Assembly (NCBI GenBank): GCA_002689655.1
Contig: NZHC01000076.1
Location: 124,001-188,000 of the forward strand
DNA length: 64,000 nucleotides
From: Rhodopirellula sp.
GTDB lineage: Bacteria > Planctomycetota > Planctomycetia > Pirellulales > Pirellulaceae
Direction: 5' to 3'
A model generated the notes under the pieces. That model saw only the letters and a program-made list of their open reading frames with translations, made no database searches and was not told the DNA's origin. Made by a program: the position numbers and the translations under genes. Each line of letters begins with the position of its first letter. Position 1 is the first letter of the stretch. This document shows positions 9,166-17,674 of this stretch, one piece after another.

Positions 9166-10346
9166 GGGCACAAGACGAAAATTCTCCCAGCAGCCCGCGA
9201 GCGAAGCGGTTGTGAAGCGACGGAGGTTACGCGATTGCCGATGGCTTCCAACGCATCACGATAGCGATCCGTCGCCTTCGCATTTCCCAGCGGGCCGTAT
9301 CGAGAGTGGAGAGTGCTCAGTCGTTTCAGAGTGTCGGCCAACAACTCGTCGTTGTACTTGGAGCTTATCAGCGACTCCGATACGTCGGTCAGTCTATCGG
9401 CCTGCACGGTCAAGCGGCCCAGGATCGACTCCAACTCGTTGGCGGCCGTTTCGATGACTCCGCCCAGCTGGTCATAGTCCCGTTGATTATTTACCGAATA
9501 AGATGTACCCCAGACTCGGTAGCGGATCATCTTGATTTCGTGGGCAAGACGCTCGGAAGCGGATTGAGGCGCGGGAATCGGTCGCCAGGCCGTTTCCAAC
9601 GTCGATCCGATTTGCTCCGCGGCGGAGAGCAGCAAGTAGAGCGATTTTTGCAACTTCACATTGTTCAGTTTGCTGTTTCCCATAAGTCGTTTGGCCGCAT
9701 CAATGACCTGCTGCGCTGGCGCAGTCACCTCGCTCTTTATACGATCCTTCAGCGATGAAAACTGCTCTTCTGATAGCGGTCCAATCGTGATGGCGCGTGT
9801 CGCTAACGATTGGCAACCTGTCCTGAAGCCGTTCAGTCGCGGTATCGAATTATCCCTCGATCTTTCGTCGCTGATCGATTCCATTTGAGCGAGCACCGCA
9901 TCGACAGCAGGCTGGAAATTGTCCAGCACCTTGTCGGGCGAGTCCTCGTTTTTCAAGTAAGTCTTGACGGCCTCGAGCGGTATCTTTTCGCGGCTCAAGT
10001 AAAGCCCGACACCGATGCTGGCCATCGCCAAAATCCCCAACAACGCGATCGCTGCACGAATCAGACTCTTGCGTTGACGATCCAGTGTGCCGGAAACTTG
10101 ACTGGCGATTTTTTGCCACAGACGACGTTTCGGCCGACGCACAGGCTCGGTAATAACCACGGCGGGCGGAAGTTCGTCAAATACGGACGTGCTGACCGCT
10201 GACAACGATTGTCCTTTGGCGGGCAACTGGATCGTTCGACGGCATCCCGGGCAGACCGCCCGCGAAGCGACATCAAGCCTGCGAATCTTCATCGACAACC
10301 CGCACGCGGGGCACTCGATTAAATCAGAATCAGCGGAAGTGGACAT
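9078..10346 (-). CDS. Zinc-ribbon, single-TM protein with chimeric C-terminus
   Basis: A 422-residue ORF from an ATG at 10346. The N-terminus holds a zinc ribbon with two CxxC knuckles (CPAC near residue 14 and CPGC near 33), of the MJ0042/zinc-ribbon type common in planctomycetes. A basic linker and one transmembrane helix (AAIALLGILAMASIGVGLYLS, about 95-115) follow, then a long helical extracytoplasmic region of about 270 residues. The last 40 or so residues, after IGNRVTSVASQ, are read antisense through the truncated integrase and look unlike the rest. The natural C-terminus was probably lost in the deletion that truncated the integrase. The function is unknown; it may be cargo of the decayed element or a native gene at its edge. 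Confidence 0.7.
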   Translation of the reverse strand: MSTSADSDLIECPACGLSMKIRRLDVASRAVCPGCRRTIQLPAKGQSLSAVSTSVFDELPPAVVITEPVRRPKRRLWQKIASQVSGTLDRQRKSLIRAAIALLGILAMASIGVGLYLSREKIPLEAVKTYLKNEDSPDKVLDNFQPAVDAVLAQMESISDERSRDNSIPRLNGFRTGCQSLATRAITIGPLSEEQFSSLKDRIKSEVTAPAQQVIDAAKRLMGNSKLNNVKLQKSLYLLLSAAEQIGSTLETAWRPIPAPQSASERLAHEIKMIRYRVWGTSYSVNNQRDYDQLGGVIETAANELESILGRLTVQADRLTDVSESLISSKYNDELLADTLKRLSTLHSRYGPLGNAKATDRYRDALEAIGNRVTSVASQPLRSRAAGRIFVLCPETPQGGSPRRLGVLDKFRAEPTFRQHPT

Positions 10347-10507
10347 TGCAGATCCTATTCGATGTGGTCGCGGAAGCGTCCACCGATCGACGTGAAAGAA
10401 TCAGAATTTTTCGCCTCTCCGAATATTAGCAGAACACACTTCGGATCGCCGACAGTACCTTCCAGGATTTTCATTCCCCTTCGGAATTAAAATTAACCAG
10501 TTCTGTG

Positions 10508-11026
10508 TCAGCGAACAAAAATGCCCTCGGCGTCAACTTGCACCGTATTGACTGGCTCAAGAAAGGTGGCTGATCCCCGAACGACCACAACGTCCCCCTT
10601 AGCTATGCCAAGCAGTTTCCGGGCGTCCACGGTCATGACCTCACCAGAATCGTCCAAAATACGCACCACCGCTTTGGGGGCATTTTTTAACTTGCGTTTG
10701 CAAAATGGGCAGTTGTCTGCATGGTCAGGATCACCCTCCGCATGGTCACCTTCGGGTAGTTGTGAAATCAAAAAGGATGCGACACCGTCCTGAAATGGCT
10801 CAACGTCCCCTGCGTCGATGCGTCCAGTGATGGCAACCAATGTAGGTTCAGTGACCGATTCCTTGACTTCTGTGGGTGTCTGCGGGTCCGAAGGCTCCGT
10901 TGCCAAGATGTACTTTCCACCCCCCGCAGGTAGCTTCCCGGAGCTTGTGACCAATTCTTTAGTACCACAGCCTGCGGCAAAGATACCAGCGAATACGATC
11001 AGCCAAATAAACTTGGTAATGGACAT
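10508..11026 (-). CDS. Putative lipoprotein of the metal-homeostasis locus
   Basis: A 172-residue protein with signal peptide and lipobox (IFAAGC, Cys near residue 20), so probably lipid-anchored. The mature part has a Ser/Pro/Thr linker and then a compact domain with a CPFCKRKL knuckle and a small beta-barrel-like C-terminus (AKGDVVVVRGSATFLEPVNTVQVDAEGIFV) that resembles an OB-fold. An HAEGDPDHADNCPFC stretch could bind metal. It lies 6 bp downstream of the His-rich lipoprotein and is surely co-transcribed with it. A role in metal handling is inferred from context only. Confidence 0.7.
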   Translation of the reverse strand: MSITKFIWLIVFAGIFAAGCGTKELVTSSGKLPAGGGKYILATEPSDPQTPTEVKESVTEPTLVAITGRIDAGDVEPFQDGVASFLISQLPEGDHAEGDPDHADNCPFCKRKLKNAPKAVVRILDDSGEVMTVDARKLLGIAKGDVVVVRGSATFLEPVNTVQVDAEGIFVR

Positions 11027-11032
11027 GTCTCG

Positions 11033-11668
11033 CTATTCCTTCGAGATATTTGCCTGTGCCTTCAGTGTGCTGATCGCATTTTCGATCTGCTCGGAGACAT
11101 CAGAGTAATCTTTTCCTTTTTCTGCGTTGTGCATTTTGTCGTCAACAGCACCATAAGATGCAAAGAGTTGCTCGATCGCCTCACGCAGCTTCTTTTTGGT
11201 ATCGTCGTCCATGTCGGATTTCTCAACCAGCGTTTCCGTATTTCCCAACAGATGGCCAACGTCATGGAGTGGTCCATGTGCATCGTCCGGCTTACCAGCA
11301 GCGAAGGCCTCGGCGATCGCTTTTTTTGTGGCAAGCAACTCAGTTACCGCCTCGTCATAGGTTTCCGGATCGTTATGCTCCTCATGATCGCTACCGGTCG
11401 GGGGCAATGATGGATCCGAACTCGCACCGTGATCATGGCCGCTATGGTCACCGTGATCATGGCCGCTATGGTCACCGTGATCATGGCCGCTATGGTCACC
11501 GTGATCGTGGTCACCGTGATCGTGGTCACCGTGATCGTGGTCACCCTCGTCTTGGTGCGATGCGTCAGCTTGGCCGACGGTGGAACTCCCCGAATCTTCA
11601 CAGCCGATTGTGGCAATCAGAAGCACGAGAAGCACAGCGAGTAATGGGAACTCAATAAAACGACGCAT
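11033..11668 (-). CDS. His/Asp/Gly-rich repeat lipoprotein
   Basis: A 211-residue protein with a signal peptide and lipobox (LIATIGC, Cys about residue 23). Residues 42-80 are HDHGD-type repeats: three DHDHG units followed by three SGHDHGDH units, a plausible high-capacity site for Zn, Ni or Cu. The C-terminal 110 residues are helical (DEAVTELLATKKAIAEAFAAGK) and have two additional His (HGPLHDVGHLL), resembling soluble metal-buffer proteins. It heads the leftward operon with the 172-residue lipoprotein. Its start codon is 68 bp from the nearest of three shared dyad sites, so coordinated control with the divergent ZnuA-like/MerC operon is likely. Metal identity is inference. Confidence 0.75.
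   Translation of the reverse strand: MRRFIEFPLLAVLLVLLIATIGCEDSGSSTVGQADASHQDEGDHDHGDHDHGDHDHGDHSGHDHGDHSGHDHGDHSGHDHGASSDPSLPPTGSDHEEHNDPETYDEAVTELLATKKAIAEAFAAGKPDDAHGPLHDVGHLLGNTETLVEKSDMDDDTKKKLREAIEQLFASYGAVDDKMHNAEKGKDYSDVSEQIENAISTLKAQANISKE
11427..11543. repeat. Nested tandem repeat encoding the His-rich tract
   Basis: Three exact 24-bp units (CCGTGATCATGGCCGCTATGGTCA) are followed without a gap by three exact 15-bp units (CCGTGATCGTGGTCA). The units share both ends, so the 15-bp form looks like the 24-bp form minus a 9-bp insert. They encode SGHDHGDH and DHDHG respectively. Confidence 0.95.
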
Positions 11669-11735
11669 ACCGGTACCATCAAATGTAGGAGAATAAGGTC
11701 AAAACACAGGTGGATCGTATACGACGATACCCCAA

Positions 11736-11972
11736 ATGCATATGAGTTGCAATTACGGTTTTCGCGCAAACGTCTGGCCTGTCACAGTGCTCATATCGTT
11801 CTTGATAAACCCAAGTGGGCATACTTTTTGAACGTGAATTCTATCGAGCCGCCTCCCAATCGTGCAGCTAACAGACGTCTACTCATGAAATAATTATTGA
11901 TTTCACATGCAACTGCATTGCACTAAGCCTTGACGACTCGCTGCCGCCACGCTTAAATGCACAAGAGTTGCA
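11736..11972. promoter_or_regulatory. Three ATGCA-N6-TTGCA operator-like sites
   Basis: The 361-bp divergent intergenic region holds ATGCATATGAGTTGCA (11736-11751), ATGCAACTGCATTGCA (11907-11922) and ATGCACAAGAGTTGCA (11957-11972). All share 5-bp outer blocks with an identical 6-bp spacer, and the last two are 50 bp apart centre to centre. A further TTGCAATTAC half-site occurs at 12003-12012, identical to the sequence at 11747-11756. The dyad form and the position between two metal-type operons suggest binding by a dimeric regulator, possibly Zur or another Fur-family member. The motif does not match a Zur box that I know, so the regulator is unassigned. Confidence 0.55.
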
Positions 11973-12029
11973 TGTGCGCACAACAGACATCGGAGATTGG
12001 TCTTGCAATTACCTCACTGTTTTCAAGTT

Positions 12030-12635
12030 ATGTACAATCACAATCAGCAGAGATTTCTGGTTGTCTTGCTTGCTCTTTTAGCACCGACAGCGGTAGTTGC
12101 TGAGGAACCGCATTCAGCCACCGTGGTCGCACTGGATCACCACACCGGCGACCTGTTGCGAGCCTGCTTCCCAGCTGTTGAATTTCAGGTTCTTGTGCGA
12201 CGTGAAGATGAACCAAATTCAGTTGTAAACAGACGCGCCTGGTCGACGCGAGACGCAGATGTTCTAGTGTACAGATCCGATCAAATTTCGATCCGGTCCC
12301 AACTGTTCCGAGAACGACTGATGACGCAAGGTATTCGAGTCGTTGACCTCAACGCACACATTTCGGTCAACCGCGCTCTTCAGTTTCGGCTCGATACTGT
12401 TGGTCCTAATCTCTGGCGGTTGGATTCAGAACAATTGATAGCAATGCATCCCCCAGCAACATCTCAGCGAGTCGACAAGTCTGCTACATGTCAGACAATT
12501 TCTGTACTCCAAAACCACGATCCATGCTTTCAGGATGATGAGCTGCAAAGCGTTCGTTGCCAGCCATTAGGTGTCGGAACCGAATCCCAACAAGGAGTAG
12601 TGGCAAACGTGTGCAGGGGTCAAGGCAATGAATAA
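12030..12635 (+). CDS. ZnuA-like secreted metal-binding protein (short)
   Basis: Starting at ATG 12030 (the track begins at a TTG 11 codons earlier) gives 201 residues with a signal peptide ending AVVAEEPHS. The segment DADVLVYRSDQISIRSQLFRERLMTQGIRVVDLNAH (shown in part: DADVLVYRSD) resembles the ZnuA/TroA fold, where a DxLV strand precedes a helix and then VxDL. The protein is about two thirds the length of a ZnuA and lacks the usual His-rich loop and the second lobe. It may be a reduced or divergent member. It overlaps the MerC gene by 8 bp, so the two are translationally coupled. The family assignment is tentative. Confidence 0.55.
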   Translation: MYNHNQQRFLVVLLALLAPTAVVAEEPHSATVVALDHHTGDLLRACFPAVEFQVLVRREDEPNSVVNRRAWSTRDADVLVYRSDQISIRSQLFRERLMTQGIRVVDLNAHISVNRALQFRLDTVGPNLWRLDSEQLIAMHPPATSQRVDKSATCQTISVLQNHDPCFQDDELQSVRCQPLGVGTESQQGVVANVCRGQGNE

Positions 12636-13188
12636 ATCAAGTGTTTGGACCGACTCGATAGGGGTGGTTGCATCGATTGCCTGCGCGATTCACTGCGCGG
12701 CGATGCCTTTTGTCGTCGGTTTCCTGCCATCGATGGGCTTAAGTTTTTTGGCTGACGAGTCGTTCCACAAAATCATGGTTGGAGTCTGCTCATTGATAGC
12801 CGCTAGCGCTTTCATTCCCGGACTCCGACTCCATGGCCGACTGCTACCCTTTATCGTGGCGACTGCTGGCTTGGGGATGATTTCAATCGCAGCATTTGGG
12901 TTGGAAGGTGAATGCTGCACGAGTTGCGAATTGACAACACCACTTGCTTCCACCGAGGTGCAAGTTGGTGCAGAAGCATGTTGCGAACATTGTGTCGCAG
13001 AATCCGGACAGCCAATCACTGCGAATGAACAATCCGAAACTGCGAATGAACAACCCAAACTCGCTGCCACGCCAATTCTAAGCTCATTCTTTCCATGGAT
13101 TACACCATTGGGCGGCCTGTTACTCGTAACAGCACACCTGACCAACCGACGGCTTTCCTGCATTTGCGGATGCTGCACGAGCGAATGA
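12628..13188 (+). CDS. MerC-domain membrane protein
   Basis: A 186-residue inner-membrane protein with four hydrophobic segments (about residues 9-32, 45-62, 70-90 and 150-170). The motif CAIHC at residues 19-23 in the first segment is the MerC hallmark. Three further Cys clusters, ECCTSC, ACCEHC and CICGCC, lie in the loop and at the C-terminus. MerC transports Hg(II) in mer operons, but stand-alone members occur in zinc-regulated loci, and no merA, merP or merR is present here. The His-rich divergent neighbour and the ZnuA-like gene overlapping its start favour zinc. The loop carries a 7-residue tandem duplication (TANEQSE/TANEQPK). Confidence 0.8.
   Translation: MNKSSVWTDSIGVVASIACAIHCAAMPFVVGFLPSMGLSFLADESFHKIMVGVCSLIAASAFIPGLRLHGRLLPFIVATAGLGMISIAAFGLEGECCTSCELTTPLASTEVQVGAEACCEHCVAESGQPITANEQSETANEQPKLAATPILSSFFPWITPLGGLLLVTAHLTNRRLSCICGCCTSE
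13018..13059. repeat. 21-bp tandem duplication inside the MerC gene
   Basis: ACTGCGAATGAACAATCCGAA is followed directly by ACTGCGAATGAACAACCCAAA (18 of 21 identical). It is in frame and lies in a hydrophilic loop. Confidence 0.9.
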
Positions 13189-14152
13189 CTTACCGGATCT
13201 CTGAGCTAAGTTCAAATGGAAATACGGGCACTATTCTGGTTGGACAGATAGCTCTGAATTTGAGTGGCAAGCACACTGCCTGCAAGGCAATGGGCGGGGT
13301 AACAGCAACACGTGCCGACGGATCAGGACGATGAAGACTGTAGTCCTATGCCGGAAACGTGGCAGGCCTGGGCGGAAACATGGAACACAGACGACTTGCG
13401 GAAACGACGTCCCGTTCGTAAGCCGCGATTCCTCATCTAGGGGGCGTGATATTCTGCGTCCAACAAAATCATTTGCTTGAGCTCCGTTTCGAAGAGATCA
13501 AAGCACTTTCATTTAAAAATTCAGCGATGCTCAATCCTGAATCACCTATCATCAATCGATGGCAGACAAGCTGGCTAAGGATCGCCCCACAATTCCGTAT
13601 CTCAACCAGTTTGTATTTCCAAGTCTTAATGGTCTAGATTCGACTGCTTCGTGCGAAATGAGCGTCATCTAACATCGTACTGCGGAAGATCGATGTCAGA
13701 TCGCATATCGATGGAATCACGAACAAAGCCGTTTTGTTCGTGAAGAATTTTATCGCAACTCGGCATCTGAGCGCGGTTTGTGTTCCTGTTCTTGCAAGCA
13801 TTCTGACTCGATGTAGAACATCGGTAATACGCGGATCATTGTGTGTTACACGACTTGAAATGCAGAGCATGCGGTTCGCATTACACAAGCATTCTTCAGC
13901 GTATTGGTCGCTGATTCTCCCCACACGATTGCAGCAACACTGTTTGGACGGGCCCGTTACATCGGTTACAGGACGAGTGGGGCTTTTTGCCCCGCTGGGG
14001 CAAACGGCGGCGCGGTGCGTATGGCTGATCGTTGAAAACATCCGTGTTTCGGCAATTTGTTTCATTGGCACGCGTTGTGCGTTAACCACCGAGCACGTGA
14101 GTAACGCAATGTGCGTCACTCTCTTTTCAATGTCTTCAGTCGGGAGAAGCTC
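13189..14152. other. 960-bp region with only weak coding signals
   Basis: Opposite-strand ORFs of 161 and 191 codons overlap each other here but carry no recognisable motif and read as Cys/Arg-rich noise. A 43-codon ORF at 13312-13440 is listed separately. Around 13830-13920 a third frame gives a short zinc-ribbon-like string (LKCRACGSHYTSIL) closed by stops on both sides, possibly a decayed gene. Confidence 0.4.
13312..13440 (+). CDS. Possible 42-residue basic/Trp-rich peptide
   Basis: Too short for the track. A GTG at 13312 (or ATG at 13348) opens a frame reading …PMPETWQAWAETWNTDD then RKRRPVRKPRFLI and TAG. The Trp-rich centre and basic tail resemble the small protein encoded at 14153, which also has QAWAE-x-x-W. 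Coding status is uncertain; similarity of composition is the only support. Confidence 0.3.
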   Translation: MPTDQDDEDCSPMPETWQAWAETWNTDDLRKRRPVRKPRFLI

Positions 14153-14353
14153 GTGTCCAGAAAATCTAAATCTTTTGAACGTGAGTCATCAGATCCGACC
14201 CCGGACGAGATTCGCGAGCGATCCGCTGAGGTTCGCAGAGGCTGGAGCAAGCGCGTTGCAGCGAGACGGCAAGCCTGGGCGGAGCCAACTTGGTCTCCGC
14301 CCCTGGTGATGACTGTCGAGTTAATACGCGAGATGAATGCTCGACAGGACTGA
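14153..14353 (+). CDS. Small conserved-looking charged protein upstream of htrA
   Basis: The track starts at 14111, but GTG 14153 is preceded by GGGAGA at 6-bp spacing, giving 66 residues: VSRKSKSFERESSDPTPDEI and on. The PTPDEIRERSAEVRRGWSKR segment followed by a W-x-x-P motif (TWSPP) has the regular Arg/Trp pattern of short proteins that I associate with planctomycete genomes. It precedes htrA by 91 bp in the same direction, so a shared transcript is possible. The function is unknown. Confidence 0.55.
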   Translation: MSRKSKSFERESSDPTPDEIRERSAEVRRGWSKRVAARRQAWAEPTWSPPLVMTVELIREMNARQD

Positions 14354-14444
14354 GTGCCGGCACACTCGTAAAAGTTTTGTAGAGCAAGCGTCCAACCATC
14401 GCAATCTCCCCGAAGACAAGAAGTGAACTTGGAGGATAACCATC

Positions 14445-15995
14445 ATGAAATTCAGAAAACCAGAAGCATGGGCTTCCACGGGCCTAGCGGCATTGGCTGC
14501 TGCTGGTCTGCTTTCCGGAGCGGCGTGGGTCAATGCTGATCAATCTCAAAAAACTCCTTTGGCGAGTTTAACTCCCCAGCAGCAAGCGGCCATCGACTCG
14601 GCCCACCATCTATCGAGTGCGTTTCGCACGGTTGCAGAGGAGTTATTACCTTCGGTCGTTTCGATTGAGAATCGACCTGCGTTGGCGTCAAAGTGGAATT
14701 CTCAAGCAAAACCCCAACCATCTCAAGATGGCATGAGGGGCGAGAATCCATTTCGCGGCACACCGTTCGAGGACATGTTCCGTGGAATGGAACGTGGAGG
14801 CCCCAACATGAATCCGGGACGTTCGGCTCCTGCTCCGCAGGGTGGGATTGGATCAGGTGTCATCATCGACGCATCGGGTGTAATTCTTACCAACAACCAT
14901 GTTGTAGCTGGCGGTGGCGAGGTGACGGTGCGGACTCATGATGGTCGTGAATTCGTAGCGACCAATGTGTGGACTGACCCCAAGACCGACCTAGCCGTCG
15001 TCAAGGTCGATGCGAAGGATCTGTCCGCTGCCACCCTTGGTGACAGTGACCGCGTCTCCATCGGAGACTGGGTGATGGCACTGGGTCAGCCTTTTGGTTT
15101 GGAAAGCACAGTGACCGCTGGCATCATCAGTGCCAAGCATCGAGGCATTGGTATCACTGCACGGGAAAACTTTTTGCAGACAGATGCCGCGATCAATCCC
15201 GGTAACAGTGGCGGTCCCTTGGTGAACCTTCGTGGCGAAGTGGTTGGTATCAACACAGCGATCCATTCACGAAGCGGCGGCAATGAAGGAATCGGTTTTG
15301 CTGTTCCTTCAAACCTCGCCCGTTGGGTTGGTGATCAGTTGGTTGAAAGTGGCACGGTGAAGCGTGCTTATTTGGGTGTGGGCATTCAGCCTGTAACCCC
15401 GGAATTGGCGAAAGAGCTGAAGGTCAAACCGCGAGGTGGTGTTATCGTGACGGATGTTTATCCCGACACACCTGCCGCCAAAGCAGGGCTCCAATCTGGC
15501 GACGTTATTGTCCGTTTCGGCAAGAAATTAGTTTCAACGCCTCAAGCATTGCAACTCGCTGTTGAGCGTTCAACCTTCGGTGAAGAGTTGGCGATCGAGA
15601 TTGTTCGTCGTGGTAAGAACATGAAGCTTGGTTACGAAGCTGCCATGCAGCCCACTGATTTTGGTACAGGTACTACCGAGGAGCAGGAGCAACCAGGAAA
15701 GCGTATGGAAGGTCTCGGGCTGGAAATCGCACCACTGGATGCCGCCGTTGCCAAACAATTGGGTATGGAAGGTACCGAGGGTGTTGTCATCACTTCTGTG
15801 CGGGAAAAAAGTCCTGCTGCAGAGGTAGGATTGGCTCCTGGAATCGTAATCCGGGAAGTCAACCGACAAAAAGTAACGTCGGTCGCAGATTTTCAGCGGC
15901 TGATGACTGAGCATCGCAAAGATGAATCAGCAGAAGGTATCCTCCTGTTGGTCCGTAGCGAGAAGGGATCACGATTCGTTGTTGTGAATTCGTGA
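14445..15995 (+). CDS. HtrA/DegP-type serine protease with two PDZ domains
   Basis: A periplasmic protein-quality-control protease of 516 residues. A strong GGAGGA (14431-14436) sits 8 bp before the ATG. An N-terminal signal peptide or anchor (LAALAAAGLLSGAAWVNA) is followed by a trypsin-like domain with His in NNHVVAGGG (about 150), Asp in KTDLAVVKVD (about 180) and Ser in GNSGGPL (about 253). PDZ1 starts after KRAYLGVGIQ (about 305) and PDZ2 covers the last 100 residues. All catalytic residues are present. A perfect 14-bp hairpin follows the gene. The downstream two-component pair may sense the same envelope stress, but it has its own leader. Confidence 0.95.
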   Translation: MKFRKPEAWASTGLAALAAAGLLSGAAWVNADQSQKTPLASLTPQQQAAIDSAHHLSSAFRTVAEELLPSVVSIENRPALASKWNSQAKPQPSQDGMRGENPFRGTPFEDMFRGMERGGPNMNPGRSAPAPQGGIGSGVIIDASGVILTNNHVVAGGGEVTVRTHDGREFVATNVWTDPKTDLAVVKVDAKDLSAATLGDSDRVSIGDWVMALGQPFGLESTVTAGIISAKHRGIGITARENFLQTDAAINPGNSGGPLVNLRGEVVGINTAIHSRSGGNEGIGFAVPSNLARWVGDQLVESGTVKRAYLGVGIQPVTPELAKELKVKPRGGVIVTDVYPDTPAAKAGLQSGDVIVRFGKKLVSTPQALQLAVERSTFGEELAIEIVRRGKNMKLGYEAAMQPTDFGTGTTEEQEQPGKRMEGLGLEIAPLDAAVAKQLGMEGTEGVVITSVREKSPAAEVGLAPGIVIREVNRQKVTSVADFQRLMTEHRKDESAEGILLLVRSEKGSRFVVVNS

Positions 15996-16038
15996 TAACG
16001 CTCCCGCCTCTGCCGCAAGGAGGCGACGGACCCACAAT

Positions 16039-16075
16039 GCGGTCAGCGTCGGCATTTGCAACCGACGCTGACCGC
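16039..16075 (+). terminator. Perfect 14-bp hairpin terminator after htrA
   Basis: GCGGTCAGCGTCGG, a 9-nt loop CATTTGCAA, then CCGACGCTGACCGC and TCTTCAT. The stem is perfect and GC-rich. The T tract is weak, so termination may be modest. Confidence 0.75.
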
Positions 16076-16177
16076 TCTTCATAGAGGGCGGCTACAATAA
16101 CTAGGCTTAATGCCAATGTTCAGCACTCTGAATCCACAAAAGCCTGCCTTGCCCTCAGAATCTTGGAACACCTGTCG

Positions 16178-17674
16178 ATGCGACTTGCTGCCAAACTTGT
16201 TCTACTATTTTTAACAGGCCTGCTACTTGTCGTTGGACTGTTCGCTTACCTCACCGTTCGACAGGAACAACGAGCTCAAGCAGAACACCAACAATTTGCA
16301 TCGGAGTTGGTGCAATCGCTGCAACCAACAATCGATCAGGCAATTCAAGAAAATCGTGTTCTTGAAATCCCCACCCCTATGCTACGCTCGTCTCGTTTGC
16401 AGCAAGTCACCATGCGATGGGTCGAAGTAGCCGCAATCAATGATAGCGGCCAACAACCATCTCCCCTGAACCTGATCATTGCGGAGCAGAAGACCACTGT
16501 TCTCAGCATGCCAGATCAATCAGGTAACCAAGTCGTTTACACCTATGTCCCCTTCACCAGCAGGGGACCAGATGGAATTAAAGCAGGCAAGATTGAAGTT
16601 GCGGTTCCTGATGACGGCATGAACCCCAAATTCCAGCACTCACTGCTGGCTTCGCTGATTGCGCTCACCGGAGTTGCTTCACTGTCAGGCTTTGTGATTC
16701 TGGTGGGTGGTATCCGCATGGTGGGTAAACCTCTCAACCAACTCATTGACAAGGTAAGGCGTGTTGGTGAGGGTGATTTTACCGGCCCCGTCCAAATTGA
16801 ATCAGCTGACGAACTTGGACGCCTGGGCACCGCCTTGAATGATATGTGTGGACAACTCACGAAACAACATGACGAACTTGAGATGGCCACCCATGAAAAA
16901 ATCAAAACCGTTGAACAACTGCGGCATGCAGAACGATTAACAACGGTTGGCAGAATGGCCGCTGGCCTTGCACACGAAATCGGTACTCCGCTGAATGTGG
17001 TCACCGGTAGAGCTGAATTACTGGCGAGTGGCAAATTGGATCTGGAAGCGACACGCGTGAGCGCACAGGCAATTCAATCGGAGGCACAAAGAATTACAAG
17101 AATTGTCCGTGAGCTACTGGACTTCGCGCGACAAAACACGCCCCAAAGATCCTGCCAAAATCTCAACGAACTGATCACCACCACCCGTGAACTGATGGAG
17201 ACCGTCGCAACGAAACATCACACAAATCTCCACTTATCGTTACCTGAAGCCCAATCCACTGCCAACATCGATGCAGGTCAAATCCAACAAGTGCTCACTA
17301 ATTTGATCATCAATGCCATCCAATCAGCTGGAAATGACGGGAATGTGACGATTACCCTGACTGACACCGAGCGAAAACATCCCGGAAACAAGGCCGACAC
17401 AAACAACATCTACCGTACAGTCATCATTGCCGATGATGGCGTTGGGATATCAGCGGAAGATCGAGAACACATCTTTGAACCTTTTTTCACGACCAAGGAT
17501 GTGGGGGAAGGAACAGGCCTTGGATTATCGATTTCACATGGCATCATTCAAGAACATGGTGGCTGGATTGAAGTGAAAAGCTCTGAGGGGCAGGGCAGTG
17601 AATTCTCGATCTATCTGCCCACCACACCCAACGCCAGTTCAAAAGACAGCAATGATTACGCGGAGACAACCTGA
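16178..17674 (+). CDS. NtrB-type sensor histidine kinase
   Basis: ATG at 16178 gives 498 residues; the track's TTG start adds five. There is a first TM helix at residues 5-28, an extracytoplasmic sensor segment, a second TM near 155-185, then HAMP ([19 protein letters not shown]). HisKA has the phosphoacceptor in [13 protein letters not shown] (about 268), and HATPase_c has an N box around [15 protein letters not shown] and G boxes DDGVGIS and [11 protein letters not shown]. It phosphorylates the response regulator whose ATG overlaps its TGA by one base (TGATG), so the pair is translationally coupled. The signal is unknown. Confidence 0.93.
   Translation: MRLAAKLVLLFLTGLLLVVGLFAYLTVRQEQRAQAEHQQFASELVQSLQPTIDQAIQENRVLEIPTPMLRSSRLQQVTMRWVEVAAINDSGQQPSPLNLIIAEQKTTVLSMPDQSGNQVVYTYVPFTSRGPDGIKAGKIEVAVPDDGMNPKFQHSLLASLIALTGVASLSGFVILVGGIRMVGKPLNQLIDKVRRVGEGDFTGPVQIESADELGRLGTALNDMCGQLTKQHDELEMATHEKIKTVEQLRHAERLTTVGRMAAGLAHEIGTPLNVVTGRAELLASGKLDLEATRVSAQAIQSEAQRITRIVRELLDFARQNTPQRSCQNLNELITTTRELMETVATKHHTNLHLSLPEAQSTANIDAGQIQQVLTNLIINAIQSAGNDGNVTITLTDTERKHPGNKADTNNIYRTVIIADDGVGISAEDREHIFEPFFTTKDVGEGTGLGLSISHGIIQEHGGWIEVKSSEGQGSEFSIYLPTTPNASSKDSNDYAETT

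Noticed and set aside
9306-10202. Plus-strand ORFs of 75-150 residues opposite the zinc-ribbon gene
   Set aside because: Antisense to a gene with a zinc ribbon and TM helix; amino-acid content is noise.
11158-11658. 166-residue plus-strand HRDHGRYG-repeat ORF
   Set aside because: It is the antisense of the HDHGD-encoding DNA. The repeat keeps several frames open.
13634-14309. Overlapping 161- and 191-residue ORFs on opposite strands
   Set aside because: Both read as Cys/Arg/Ser-rich noise, with no domain; a third frame shows a short zinc-ribbon-like string bounded by stops.
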